64,000 bases of DNA, taken from Rhynchopus sp. YZ270_cl-10 (Eukaryota > Euglenozoa > Diplonemea > Diplonemida > Diplonemidae). Positions 37,306-47,725 of the stretch are shown piece after piece. The notes below the pieces were generated by a model, which worked only from the letters and a program-made list of their open reading frames with translations, had not been told where the DNA came from and made no database searches. A program made the position numbers and the translations under genes. Positions within the stretch are counted from its first letter, which is position 1. The number at the start of each line of letters is the position of its first letter. The DNA is taken from contig OZ037873.1 in assembly GCA_964035575.1 (NCBI GenBank), forward strand, positions 1,426,001-1,490,000, in the 5' to 3' direction.

Positions 37306-37421
37306 TTGAATATTCCCACTTATTGGGATCTCAGAAAGGGTTTTATTTCGAGGGATATTGTGAAATATTTTTCAACCATGCAACGAGCGGCAACTCGAGC
37401 ACAATTTCGACTAATATCGTA

Positions 37422-37492
37422 GCGTAATTGGTCTAGTGGTAGAATGGCCCCCCGCCACGGGGTCGGCCCGGGTTCGATTCCCGGATTACGCA
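37422..37492 (+). tRNA. trnG-GCC: tRNA-Gly(GCC), C33 (unit B)
   Basis: Copy of 10,546; same loop CCGCCAC. Confidence 0.9.
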
Positions 37493-38436
37493 CTCTCTTT
37501 TTGCGATTGACAAAAGCAAAACAATATGGTTTCGGACAGTTTCAGGTCAGTCACAAACTCGTTCAAAACGAAAAAGTGGAAATGATATGTACTCTTTCTT
37601 GTGTAAGGATTCTTAGTGGAGAAAGAAATTTTTTGTCTGATGCCGGTTTTTGCTCGACATAGTAAGTCAGTTCAGTCACAACTTCCGTCACAATCGAAAA
37701 AAAATTTGACTCATATGTTTATAAACCCATGCTGACTTACATGTTTATTTGTTCACAAAAATCCCAGTTCATAAACATGTAAGTCAGTATGGCCGCTCTG
37801 GTGGCCGCATGTTTTTGGGTTAACTTACGTGTTTATGAAAAACCTGACTTACATGTTTATTTGTTCACAAAATTCCCTGGGTTAATAACCATGTAAGTCA
37901 GGTTGGGACTACAACATGTTCATAAACCCAACCTGACTTACATGTATATTTCTTCACAAAATTCCCAAGATATGGCCGGTGCACTGGTCAGAGACATCAC
38001 GTTTGCGGGCCAACCCCCCTGTGCGCCCGATTAGGAATACCCCTGTGCGCCCGATTAGCTTACCCCCTGTGCGCCCACCTACCTAGTCACTGTGACCAGG
38101 TGCCTGGTCAGATCTGACCAGGTACCCTTACTAATATGCCTTACCAATATGGCCAGGGGTGTGGTATGTTGGGTGCACAAGGGAGTTTCACGATGGGGGA
38201 ATACATGCTGGACATGTGCCTTATCTTATGCACAGGTGCAATGGATGGCATAGCAAACCCGTATACCCATTGCGTGTGTGGGTTTGCTGGCCTAGGACTG
38301 TATGGAAAGTGCACGGGTCCACCGCAGTGCAACCAGTCATGCACCAAGGGCAACTGGCTGTTTTATCAATTTTTGAACTTTTTTTTAGACATTGCCAAAC
38401 CTTCTCCATAATCTGAGATCTTGGGAAACAAGATAA
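37493..38436. repeat. Spacer with palindromic repeats (unit B)
   Basis: Counterpart of 10,617-11,767 with one fewer palindromic unit and fewer gcgcccgattagg repeats; more diverged than the rest of the unit. Confidence 0.7.
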
Positions 38437-38508
38437 GCTCGCGTGGCGCAATGGAAGCGCGTCGGTTCCCGACGCCGGAGGTTGCGGGTTCGATCCCCGC
38501 CGCGAGTA
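38437..38508 (+). tRNA. trnR-CCG: tRNA-Arg(CCG), C33 (unit B)
   Basis: Copy of 11,768; loop TCCCGAC kept. Confidence 0.85.
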
Positions 38509-38645
38509 CTTTTTGTTCATTCCAAAATATTTTTAGATTTCCTCCTTCTCAGAGATTTCTTGTCACAAAACTTTGCCAAATTGAAAATTCAGAAATATGA
38601 AAATATCAAAAAACAGCTCCGAAATTTGAAAGCAATCAAAAAGGA

Positions 38646-38717
38646 TTCCCCCTCCGGGGTTTGAACCCGGGTCGCCTGGGTGAAAGCCAGGTATACTAAC
38701 CACTGTACTAAAGGGGA
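38646..38717 (-). tRNA. trnE-TTC: tRNA-Glu(TTC) (unit B)
   Basis: Copy of 11,977. Confidence 0.93.
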
Positions 38718-38818
38718 GGTGATACTTAGGCACAATCCAAAAAGGGTACTTTTGTGCAAGCTACACGGAGTTTCAAACGAAAAAAAAAAAAATGAAAAAT
38801 GAAAATCCAAAAAGACAA

Positions 38819-38871
38819 GGGCTCGGCGGGGAATTGAACCCCGGACCTCTCGCACCCTAAGCGAGAATCAT
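38819..38871 (-). pseudogene. tRNA-Pro(AGG) 3' part, split by insertion (unit B)
   Basis: Nucleotides 20 to the end of the gene intact at 12,147, including anticodon loop TTAGGGT. Plus-strand agaatcat (38,864-38,871) is one copy of the target duplication. Confidence 0.92.
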
Positions 38872-40469
38872 GGCCATCCTCCAGTACAGGCCCGCAAAAT
38901 TTGGCACAGAATGGGCCCAAAAAAACCAGCACAGAATGGAAACGAAAAACCAGCACAGAATGGAATAGCCGGAGCCTAATAGCCGTGTTCCATTCTGTGC
39001 TGGCTTTTCGTTTCCATTCTGTGCTGGTTTTTCAGAAAATTTTTGATTTCCATTCTGTACTGGCTTTTCGTTTCCATTCTGTGCTGGCATTTTGACTGAG
39101 AAAATGATCCGAAATTCAATACCCGGGTCAGGAGTTTTTTTTCCTCTCCTAACAAATCCTTAAGGAAAAGTGAATTATGGATTGCTCAGGATTCCGCAGC
39201 CATTCCATTCTGTGCTGGTGTTTCAAAAAAGTACACTTTTTCGTTACGAACCAAAAAGTGCACTTTTCTGAAACACCAGCACAGAATGGAATAGCTGGGG
39301 AATCCTTAGCAATCCATAATTCACTTTTCCCCTAACAAATCCTTAAGGAAAAGTGAATTATGGATCCTTAAGGATTCCCCAGCCATTCCATTCTGTGCTG
39401 GTGTTTCAAAAAAGTGCACTTTTTCGTTACGAACCAAAAAGTGCACTTTTCTGAAACACCAGCACAGAATGGAATAGCTGGGGAATCCTTAGCAATCCAT
39501 AATTCACTTTTCCCCTAACAAATCCTTAAGGAAAAGTGAATTATGGATCCTTAAGGATTCCCCAGCCATTCCATTCTGTGCTGGTGATTCAGAAAAGTGC
39601 ACTTTTTTGGTTCGAAACGAAAAAGTGCACTTTTCTGAAACACCAGCACAGAATGGAATGGCTGGGAAATCCTTAGCAATCCATAATTCACTTTTCCTTA
39701 AGGATTTGTTAGGGGAAACAAAAACTGCTGCTTCTGGGGTTTGAACCTCCGACCACTGGGAAAATAGAATGTGAACAACCCTTGTGGTGCCCACTTGGAT
39801 GCTTCGTCAGCAATAAGGATTTCCATTAAAGTAGAGAGAGTGTCCTAGTGGTTACCACACAGGTTCCGCACACTACATATTACTACTGGTCGGAGGTTCA
39901 AACCCCAGAGGGTGCAGTTTTTGTTGTTCGTGTGGTTAATAAGCTGGCTGGTGGGTGCGGGTGCACGGGACCCTGCTGGTTCTAGGTTGCGTTATCTGGC
40001 TGGTGGTTGTGCGGGTTTGCGGGTTGACGGGTGCGCGGGTTTGCGGTCCCTAGCTGGTTCGTGTGGTCGATAAGCTGGCTCTTGGGTGCGGGTGTGCGGG
40101 AACCTACTGGTTCTAGGTTGCGTTATCTGGCTGGTGGTTGTGCGGGTTTGCGGGTTGACGGGTGCGCGGGTTTGCGGTCACTAGCTGGTTCGTGTGGTTG
40201 TGCGGGTGCGCGGGGTTCGGGCAGCGTTATCTGGTTCTAGGTTGTGTTAACTGGCTGGTGTAGGTGAAACTTTTTGTCATTTTCAGGTGAGACAAAGTTT
40301 TGGCCTGAAAAATTTTCTCAAAAATCTTGCTCTGTGAAAAAAAAATTTTTTTGTGTAGAAAAAATTTTTTTGGCCTGTAAGTGGGTCAAGTCTGAGTCCG
40401 TCCATTCTGTGCTGGTTTTTGGGTCACCATTCTGTGCTGGATTCCACCATTCTGTACTGGTGAGTCGCC
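38872..40469 (-). mobile_element. 1,598-bp tRNA-targeting non-autonomous element in tRNA-Pro
   Basis: Flanked by agaatcat on both sides; the unit A gene shows the empty site. Read in the tRNA direction it starts ggcgactcaccagtacag and ends tgtactggaggatggcc, the same termini and polarity as the tRNA-Asp insertion at 34,493. Inner order also agrees: short repeats, minisatellite (39,930-40,262), tRNA-like pair (39,727-39,920), palindromic blocks (39,120-39,700). The short repeat here is cattctgtgctgg rather than cattctgg, so the two belong to different subfamilies. No coding frame. Confidence 0.85.
39727..39920. other. Head-to-head tRNA-like units inside element
   Basis: 39,839-39,919 on plus: tcctagtggttaccacac and ggaggttcaaacccc, then T5. 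39,727-39,825 on minus: B-box ggaggttcaaacccc with an upstream caagtgggcaccacaagg. Layout equals that at 35,016-35,209. Confidence 0.5.
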
Positions 40470-40496
40470 AGAATCATGCCACTAGACCACCGAGCC
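40470..40496 (-). pseudogene. tRNA-Pro(AGG) 5' part, split by insertion (unit B)
   Basis: Nucleotides 1-27, with the second copy of the target duplication at 40,470-40,477. Confidence 0.92.
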
Positions 40497-40610
40497 ACGA
40501 ATTCTCTCGCATTCTCTTCGTAACGCGGCCATAAGTTTCCATCATTCCTTGTGTGTGTTTTCGTTTTGAATAAGGTCCCCATGTAAATGCTGTCTTCGCT
40601 AACAATCAGA

Positions 40611-40683
40611 TCCTCCTTGGCGCAGTCGGTAGCGCGTCAGGCTGTTAACCTGCAGGTCGTTGGTTCGAACCCAACAGGAGGAG
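40611..40683 (+). tRNA. trnN-GTT: tRNA-Asn(GTT) (unit B)
   Basis: Copy of 12,333. Confidence 0.92.
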
Positions 40684-40938
40684 ATTTTTCATTTTTTTGA
40701 GTTTTTGACTCTATTTTTTAATTTTGAGCTAAAAATCAACGTTGTGTGTCATCTTGATGTTGAAACTATTTTTCAGGATTTCCAAGGTTGTCTCATCAAA
40801 AAAACCAAACATCTTGAATGCTGTCCTAACTTGGAGATTCGTTACCTGAAGATAAAACAGATTTTGTCAGGTTTTTTTTGAGTTTGAAAAAGTTCAGAAA
40901 AGAATGAAAAAAGGGATCAATGCAGTGTATAAAAAAAA

Positions 40939-41020
40939 CGCGAACGGCAAGGTTCGAACTTGCGCATGCAGAGCACACTCGCTTAGCAGGCGAGCCCCGT
41001 AACCACTTGGGTACGTCCGC
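40939..41020 (-). tRNA. trnS-GCT: tRNA-Ser(GCT) (unit B)
   Basis: Copy of 12,659. Confidence 0.92.
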
Positions 41021-41237
41021 TTAATTACCTGTCAGTACTTAGGACGAAGCTTGTACTTTGTTTAATGACACGTTAGTGATCACTGTGGTCACGAAAAATC
41101 ATCGCAATTGTGACCACCAAAAAAAATTTTTTGGGCACGATTTCGCACGCTGGTGAGCTCATTGCACAACGACCGACACACCATGTTTTCCAACAAATAA
41201 AAAAAATTCAGAAAAATTCAGGTATCAATACAAAAAG

Positions 41238-41310
41238 CACCTCCCGCGGGGCTCGAACCCGCGACCACAAGGTTAAGGGCCTTGCGCTCTACCGACTGAG
41301 CTAGGGAGGC
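41238..41310 (-). tRNA. trnK-CTT: tRNA-Lys(CTT), C33 (unit B)
   Basis: Copy of 12,961; loop CCCTTAA kept. Confidence 0.92.
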
Positions 41311-41412
41311 TCATATTAACTTAAATCAAAGAATCAACGTGGGGTACTTGTGTGTACCTGCAACCACCAAATTTTCCATCGTTGTTGTGTGAACAAAAGG
41401 ATCCGGATTATC

Positions 41413-41484
41413 TCTCCTATGGTGTAGTGGTTAGCACCCTGGACTTTGAATCCAGTAGCCGCGGTTCAAACCCGCGTGGGAGAA
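41413..41484 (+). tRNA. trnQ-TTG: tRNA-Gln(TTG) (unit B)
   Basis: Copy of 13,136. Confidence 0.93.
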
Positions 41485-41599
41485 CTTTTCTTTTTCCAAG
41501 TGTTTTCAACATTTTTTGGAGCTTTGTCACACACATCTTCAATCTTTGCATTTGATGGCAAAAGCATAAATCACAGAAATCAAACGAAAAGGTAAAGAA

Positions 41600-41681
41600 C
41601 GCTGACGGCAGGGTTCGAACCTGCGCGGGCAGAGCCCAGTGGATTTCAAGTCCACCTCCGTAACCACTTGGATACGTCAGC
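41600..41681 (-). tRNA. trnS-TGA: tRNA-Ser(TGA) (unit B)
   Basis: Copy of 13,323. Confidence 0.92.
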
Positions 41682-41757
41682 ATAGTTGAGGAAGCACAAC
41701 GCCCCAGATCCTGAAAATGAGCACAAAAAAGAGAATCCAATCAATCCAAAAAGTAGG

Positions 41758-41829
41758 CACCCGCCGTGGGGATCGAACCCACGACCATTGGATTAAAAGT
41801 CCAACGCTCTACCGCTGAGCTAGGCGGGC
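41758..41829 (-). tRNA. trnK-TTT: tRNA-Lys(TTT) (unit B)
   Basis: Copy of 13,482. Confidence 0.93.
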
Positions 41830-41942
41830 ATTCGTTTTAAAGGAAAGAGTCAATTTCAAGGCTTGTTGCGTTCTTGAAAAAAATTTACAAAAAGACGAAC
41901 AGAATGTGCCCCAAGTACGTCTCCTTGAGGGACATTTATCAG

Positions 41943-42014
41943 GGGCGTTTAGCTCAGTGGTAGAGCGCCCGTTCTGCATACGGGAGGCCGAGGGTTCGAA
42001 CCCCTCAATGTCCA
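41943..42014 (+). tRNA. trnA-TGC: tRNA-Ala(TGC), C33 (unit B)
   Basis: Copy of 13,669; loop TCTGCAT kept. Confidence 0.92.
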
Positions 42015-42799
42015 TTTTTTTGCCATATTTTGTTGATTATTTTTTGGTTGGGCCAGTCAAATACACAAAAATATGAACTGACATCATTGTGCAGTGCCTG
42101 CGATGAGGATGTGTGTGATGGTCCAATTGGCGAGTCTGACCTTATAATGCGTTCAGGAACATCCAAATGACCCATTTTCCCAACGTTTTCACATTTTTGA
42201 GCATTTTGCTATTACGCAATAGTGGTACAATAGGCATTTTACTGGGTCATTTTAACCAACTCTATCAGGACACTTCTGATGCTCCAATTGGCGATTCTGA
42301 CCTCATAATGGCTTCATGAGCAGCCGAATAACCCGATTTCCCAATATTTTCACATTTTTGAACATTTTGCCATTCGTGGAATGGTGGCACAAAAGTCATT
42401 TTAGTGGGTCATTTTCGCCAACTCGATCAGGGCACTTCTGGTGCTCCAATTTGCGGTTCTGACCTCATAATGGATTCAAGAGCACCCAAATAACCCATTT
42501 TCCCAACGTTTTCACATTTTAGACTATTTTTGCTATTGCGGAATGGCAGTACAATAGGCAGTTTACTGGGTCATTTTCGCCAACTCGATCAGGATACTTC
42601 TGATGCTCTAATCACATCGTTTAACCTCATAATGCATTCAGGAGCACTCAAATAACCCATTTTCCCAATGTTTTCGCATTTTTGACCACTTTGCTGTTGC
42701 AGAGTATCAGTAAGATGAGGTCATGCAAATACAGTTTTGTGCACAATAGAAAAAAATAGTGTGTACCCCAGCTTGGCGATTCCTTTCGTCATTATTGTC
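42015..42799. repeat. ~162-bp repeat spacer (unit B)
   Basis: Counterpart of 13,741-14,522, with a handful of substitutions and small indels. Confidence 0.75.
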
Positions 42800-42872
42800 G
42801 GTCGTGTAGCTCAGTCGGTAGAGCATTGGTCTAATAAGCCAACGGTCCCAGGTTCGAGCCCTGTCACGACCA
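42800..42872 (+). tRNA. trnI-AAT: tRNA-Ile(AAT) (unit B)
   Basis: Copy of 14,523. Confidence 0.93.
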
Positions 42873-42950
42873 ATACTTTTTCTACTACTTTGACTTCATT
42901 CACTTCAAAAAATGTTGGCCGTGTAAAAAATATGCATACCCTAAAACAAG

Positions 42951-42957
42951 GCCTCTT

Positions 42958-43006
<49 letters not shown>

Positions 43007-43023
43007 AATCCCAGGTGGAGGCA
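42951..43023 (+). tRNA. trnF-GAA: tRNA-Phe(GAA) (unit B)
   Basis: Copy of 14,676. Confidence 0.92.
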
Positions 43024-43679
43024 CTTCTCTTTTTTTTCCCCTCAGCTCTAATAACAATTTTCAAGGTGCGCTGTGTTACCACATTGAAAAAGTGCGCTGT
43101 GCTACTACATTGGAAAAGTGCGCTGTGCTACTACATCCCAATTTTTTGGACGAAATTTTTTTGGTATGTCGGGCACACAGCGCAGACCCCGATATGGGCG
43201 CACAGAACCCCCCCCATTGTGGGCGCACAGAACAGGCCCTCCGTTGTGGGCGCACAGCTCACTGTGTGCTGTGCAAGTTTCAGCATATGGCTTCTGGCAA
43301 CAAAAACTTAAAAAAAATTTTGGCCGAAAATTATTTTTTGGCCTGCAATCAGGTTGAGCTGAGATGCTATGTAACATGTAAGTCAGTCAGTCTGTTTCAT
43401 GTTCCCACTGATCAAAGTTCGTTCGAGATGGAAAGGACTGAAAAGGAAGCACATGTGGAAATGTTAAGGAATCCCCACCCATTTCCGCATGTGCTTCCGG
43501 CAACAAAAACTGATTGCTCCGGGATTTGATTTTGGTACCATTTTTCACCAAATCCAAAAAAATTGGCAGAGTAGCACAGCCGCAAACGTTAGCATTATGA
43601 CACGTGTTTGCGGATGTGCTCTCACCCCCAAAAAAAATGGGCAATACAAGGCCAAAAAACAAACGCACAAAAAGAAGTG
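43024..43679. repeat. Spacer with short direct repeats (unit B)
   Basis: Counterpart of 14,749-15,392, with one more gtgcgctgtg unit and one fewer aaggaagcacatgtgg unit. Confidence 0.65.
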
Positions 43680-43753
43680 TACACCTATCCGGGTTTGAAC
43701 CGGAGACCTCCTCGGTGTTAACGAGGCGTCATAACCAACTAGACCATAGGTGC
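43680..43753 (-). tRNA. trnV-AAC: tRNA-Val(AAC) (unit B)
   Basis: Copy of 15,393. Confidence 0.92.
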
Positions 43754-43874
43754 TGACATTTATATGGTTCGTAGAAACGAGATGGTGTGTGCATTCACCA
43801 CCCAAAACCCAAAACTGTGTCAAAATAAAAAAAATTTTGGACAGAAGAAAATGGGAATATGGGTACAAAACGAA

Positions 43875-43946
43875 GGCTTAGTGGTCTAGTGGCATGATTC
43901 TCGCTTTGGGTGCGAGAGGTCCAGGGTTCGATTCCCTGCTGAGCCC
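43875..43946 (+). tRNA. trnP-TGG: tRNA-Pro(TGG) (unit B)
   Basis: Copy of 15,588. Confidence 0.93.
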
Positions 43947-44053
43947 CTCTTTTTTTCGAGATTTTGTGTCACAAATTTTTTGTCAGAAAAAACAAATTGT
44001 GAAAAAACTGATTCCTTGAAAAATTGATTCTGGACAACAGAAGGAAAAAAGTG

Positions 44054-44135
44054 TGACAGGAGTGGGGTTTGAACCCACGCCTCCGAAGAGAAAGGAACTT
44101 GAGTCCTCCGCCTTAGACCTCTCGGCCATCCTGCC
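44054..44135 (-). tRNA. trnL-CAA: tRNA-Leu(CAA) (unit B)
   Basis: Copy of 15,767. Confidence 0.9.
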
Positions 44136-44237
44136 TTGCCAACAGATTTATATTAGAAATGAAATGAGAACGGTGAGAAAGGACAACCAAAACGGAGCAA
44201 AAGGAAAAACAGAAGAAAACACAACACATAAAAAGAG

Positions 44238-44309
44238 TTCCCCGGCCGGGAATTGAACCCGGGTCTTCCGCGTGACAGGCGGAAATACTGACCTCTATAC
44301 TACCGAGGA
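44238..44309 (-). tRNA. trnD-GTC: tRNA-Asp(GTC), intact (unit B)
   Basis: Copy of 15,951. Confidence 0.93.
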
Positions 44310-44397
44310 TACAATGAAGCCTGTTTTTAAAAAGAATGCGTCCAGAGAAAGTCTTCAATCGCACCGAATCTGAAAAATAAAAAACAAAGAAAAGAAT

Positions 44398-44470
44398 TAC
44401 CCCATGTGGGACTCGAACCCACAACCTTTGGATTAGAAGTCCAACGCGCTATCCATTGCGCCAATGGGGC
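44398..44470 (-). tRNA. trnR-TCT: tRNA-Arg(TCT) (unit B)
   Basis: Copy of 16,111. Confidence 0.92.
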
Positions 44471-44561
44471 TTGTTTCATATTCTTTTCTTGTTTTAAGGA
44501 AGTGTCCCTTCACAGTCAACACCACCTGTAAAAATTGTGAAGGAAATTCAAAAATGAAAAG

Positions 44562-44634
44562 TACAACTAGCTGGGATTGAACCAGCGATCTTCCGCGTGT
44601 AAGGCGGACGTCCTAACCACTAGACGATAGCTGC
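44562..44634 (-). tRNA. trnV-TAC: tRNA-Val(TAC) (unit B)
   Basis: Copy of 16,275. Confidence 0.92.
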
Positions 44635-44735
44635 CCAAACTTAGTGAGATGTTGGCAAGGGTCTGACCAACTTTTTTTTGGTGTGCAAAAAATTTTTTTC
44701 AAGTCAAAAAAATGGGTTCACTGAAAAAGGTTTTC

Positions 44736-44808
44736 TAGCAGAGATAGGTTTCGATCCTATGACCTGTGGGTTATGAGCCCACCGCGCTGACCACTGCGCC
44801 ACTCTGCT
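44736..44808 (-). tRNA. trnM-CATi: Initiator tRNA-Met(CAT) (unit B)
   Basis: Copy of 16,449. Confidence 0.92.
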
Positions 44809-44858
44809 TCTAATTACTTCCAACGATGTTTTCTACATGCCCAGCTTAAAAAAGGCTA

Positions 44859-44929
44859 TGCGACCGCCGGGAATCGAACCCGGGTCGAACCCTTGGGAGG
44901 GGTCCATCATGCCACTAGACCACGGTCGC
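44859..44929 (-). tRNA. trnG-CCC: tRNA-Gly(CCC) (unit B)
   Basis: Copy of 16,572. Confidence 0.9.
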
Positions 44930-44955
44930 CTTATCAAGGGATAAAAGGGCTCGAC

Positions 44956-45028
44956 GCTCTCGTGGCCTAGTGGTTAAGGCACAGGTCTTATGAGCCTGGG
45001 ATCGCGGGTTCAAACCCCGCCGGGAGCA
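44956..45028 (+). tRNA. trnI-TAT: tRNA-Ile(TAT) (unit B)
   Basis: Copy of 16,669. Confidence 0.9.
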
Positions 45029-45110
45029 AAGCCTTTTTTTTGTTCTGTGAAACACTGTTCATTCCTCCTGTTCTTTCGATGACTCCTCCAGAAGTTGCAA
45101 AGGAACAGTA

Positions 45111-45192
45111 GCGGACGTATCCAAGTGGTTACGGAGGTGCACTCGAAATGCATTGGGCTCTGCCCGCGCAGGTTCAAATCCTGCCGTCCGCG
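45111..45192 (+). tRNA. trnS-CGA: tRNA-Ser(CGA) (unit B)
   Basis: Copy of 16,825. From here the offset between units is a constant 28,286. Confidence 0.92.
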
Positions 45193-45922
45193 TTATTGTC
45201 TTTTTGCTGTGTAGGGGGAACCCTGTACATTCCATACATCTCAAATAGCCCAAATAAATTTTCACTGGGAGTAAGTGATTAGGGCTGATTAGGGATGTGT
45301 GATGCTCCAATTTGCGGTTACGACTTCATAATGGATTCAGGAGCATCCAAACATCCCATTTTCCCGTTAGTTTCCCATTTTTGACGATCTGGCTATTGCA
45401 GAATAGAGGTGAAAATGACATTTTGCTGGGTCATTTTCGCGAACTCGATTAGGGCACTTCTGATGCTCTAATTTGCGGTTACAACCTCATAATGAATTCA
45501 GGAGCATCCGAATGACCCATTATCCCAACGTTTTCACATTTTGGACGATCTTGCTATTGCGGAGTATCCGGTGGAAAATCGGAAAATTCCATGTGTACCG
45601 TGTTTCACTGGGAGTAAGTGATTAGGACATGTGTGATGCTCCAATTTGCGGTTCCGACCTCATGATGGCTTCAGGAGCATCCAAATAACCCGTTTTCCCA
45701 ACGTTTTCGCATTTTTGACCAGTTGGGCTGTTGCGGAATAGCAGGTAAAAACGGTCATTTTGGCCACCTCAATTAGGGCACTTCTGATGCTCCAATCAAA
45801 TCGTCCGACCTCATAATGGGTTCGGGAGCACCCAAATAACACATATTCCCAACGTTTTCGCGTTTTTGATCCTGTGTGAGCAATCCAGAACAACTTTCTG
45901 CTTCAGTAAAGAAAAGTAAAAA
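45193..45922. repeat. ~160-bp repeat spacer (unit B)
   Basis: Counterpart of 16,907-17,636, almost without change. Confidence 0.7.
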
Positions 45923-46041
45923 GGATTCAAGCACCCGGACTTCCCAGCTGGTCACCCACGCCAGTACTATCCAGGCCTGCTGGTGCTTAACTTCTCAAAT
46001 CAGGCGGGATGAGGTGTATTCACCAGAGTATGGCCGAATCC
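45923..46041 (-). rRNA. 5S rRNA: 5S rRNA gene 1 (unit B)
   Basis: Copy of 17,637. Confidence 0.95.
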
Positions 46042-46125
46042 AATACTGAGTCATGATGGACAACATGTGAACAGGTTGTTTGTGACCTAACAACGAACCA
46101 GAAATAGGACAGTGAACAAAAAACA

Positions 46126-46198
46126 AGGCACTAGAGGGGATCGAACCCTCGACCTCTCGCTTACTGGGCGAGCGCTCTAACCACTGAGCTATAGCGCC
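46126..46198 (-). tRNA. trnT-AGT: tRNA-Thr(AGT), C33 (unit B)
   Basis: Copy of 17,840; loop CCAGTAA kept. Confidence 0.92.
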
Positions 46199-46319
46199 AT
46201 GCTTTCTCTCCATCTTCTTTTCTTTGAAGGGGGTCTTTTGAAATGTACAGAGCACGCATCAAAAATTTCCTTCATACCTCCGCGATGGTGAAAAAATTTT
46301 TAACGAAGGAGCCTAGTAA

Positions 46320-46401
46320 GGCGAGGTGGCCGAGTGGTCTAAGGCGTTACGTTCAGGTCGTAGTCTCTTCGGGGGCGTGAGTTCAAACCTCACCCTCGTC
46401 A
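46320..46401 (+). tRNA. trnL-CAG: tRNA-Leu(CAG) (unit B)
   Basis: Copy of 18,034 with stem ttacg in place of ctacg. Confidence 0.92.
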
Positions 46402-46479
46402 CTTTTTCTTCGTTGTGTGATCACTTAAAAGCCTATTTCGGCCCAAAGCTTGTTGTTTTAAAGAAGCATCATAATTGTG

Positions 46480-46551
46480 GGGCTCTTAGCTCAGTGGAAG
46501 AGCGCCCGTTCCGCATACGGGAGGCCGAGAGTTCGAACCTCTCAGGGTCCA
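46480..46551 (+). tRNA. trnA-CGC: tRNA-Ala(CGC), C33 (unit B)
   Basis: Copy of 18,194; loop TCCGCAT kept. Confidence 0.92.
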
Positions 46552-46628
46552 CAGTTTTTTTTTCCCCTGTTTTGTTTCTCCTGTGTAAATTGGTTCTCAG
46601 AGCTTTCACACCTTGCTCCCTAAAATGT

Positions 46629-46700
46629 GGCTGTTTAGCTCAGTGGTAGAGCACATCATCCGTAATGATGGGGTCGTGGGTTCAATCCCCACAGCGGCCT
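46629..46700 (+). tRNA. trnT-CGT: tRNA-Thr(CGT), C33 (unit B)
   Basis: Copy of 18,343; loop TCCGTAA kept. Confidence 0.9.
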
Positions 46701-46807
46701 AGGTTTTTTTCAGAGCTCCCCAAGAATTTCCAACCTAACTTGGGGTTTGTGGGTTTGCGGTCACTGGTGCACACATGGCCTGTGGACGGGCAGGGACAAA
46801 AAAAATT

Positions 46808-47137
46808 GGGTGCTTGCGTTGTGTGCTGGATCGGGACCACCAGTAAACTGGCAATCCCACATCCAGTTCTAATATTTGAAGTGTGAAATAGAACGCAATC
46901 GGAAGATTAGTTTACACGAATGTAAGAATAATATCGTCATGGTAATATTCTGTACAGATTGTACGGGATTTACTATCATATGAGAGTAGTCCGTCGCAGG
47001 CCACATCGGGCCCGCAACATGACCGGTCTTCACACAAAATTGTAAAAGAATTTTCCTTGGAAAAAATGTCTTTTTCAAGTTTTTGTTGTTGCTGAACGAG
47101 TTGTTTGGTTTCGAAGTAGCACACTAACTTAGCACCC
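46808..47137 (-). ncRNA. RNA-X copy 1 (unit B)
   Basis: Copy of 18,522-18,851. Confidence 0.7.
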
Positions 47138-47161
47138 AAACATGCAGCAAACATCGGAATA

Positions 47162-47193
47162 CAAGACAGGGTCGTCTTGTTGGAGGTGGGTCA
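47162..47193 (-). promoter_or_regulatory. -56 element of RNA-X copy 1 (unit B)
   Basis: Copy of 18,876; spacing unchanged. Confidence 0.75.
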
Positions 47194-47247
47194 GGGTCTG
47201 GACATCCTCAAATGTGCACACCTAATACAACAGAAGAAAAGGAAAAA

Positions 47248-47366
47248 GGATTCAAGCACCCGGACTTCCCAGCTGGTCACCCACGCCAGTACTATCCAGG
47301 CCTGCTGGTGCTTAACTTCTCAAATCAGGCGGGATGAGGTGTATTCACCAGAGTATGGCCGAATCC
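47248..47366 (-). rRNA. 5S rRNA: 5S rRNA gene 2 (unit B)
   Basis: Copy of 18,962. Confidence 0.95.
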
Positions 47367-47415
47367 AATAATAGGTCTGGATAGAAAAGCTGGGAAGACT
47401 TATTACCAGTCCGTT

Positions 47416-47472
47416 TTTACCTGAGAAGTTAGACACCTCCAAGCCTGGATAGTACTGGCGCGGGTGACCAAC
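47416..47472 (+). pseudogene. 5S pseudogene fragment (unit B)
   Basis: Copy of 19,130. Confidence 0.7.
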
Positions 47473-47725
47473 TGGATAAATACACCGAAAAATAGATCTA
47501 AATTGTCAGACCGGTTCTTAGCTGTGCGCATCCATAAAAAACTAAAAAAATACTTGCGTCAGAAAATCCTAGTGTGTTGTACCGTGGTCCGATATTCTTT
47601 CGGTCCCGGGTTCAACACCTGAGACAGATAATATATTTTGACTTTTTCAGATTTTTCTCATTTTTTTGTCTCCTCACTCTTTCTGAGAATCTTCAAAATT
47701 GTCAAAAGTGAGAAATTTTTGGGAA

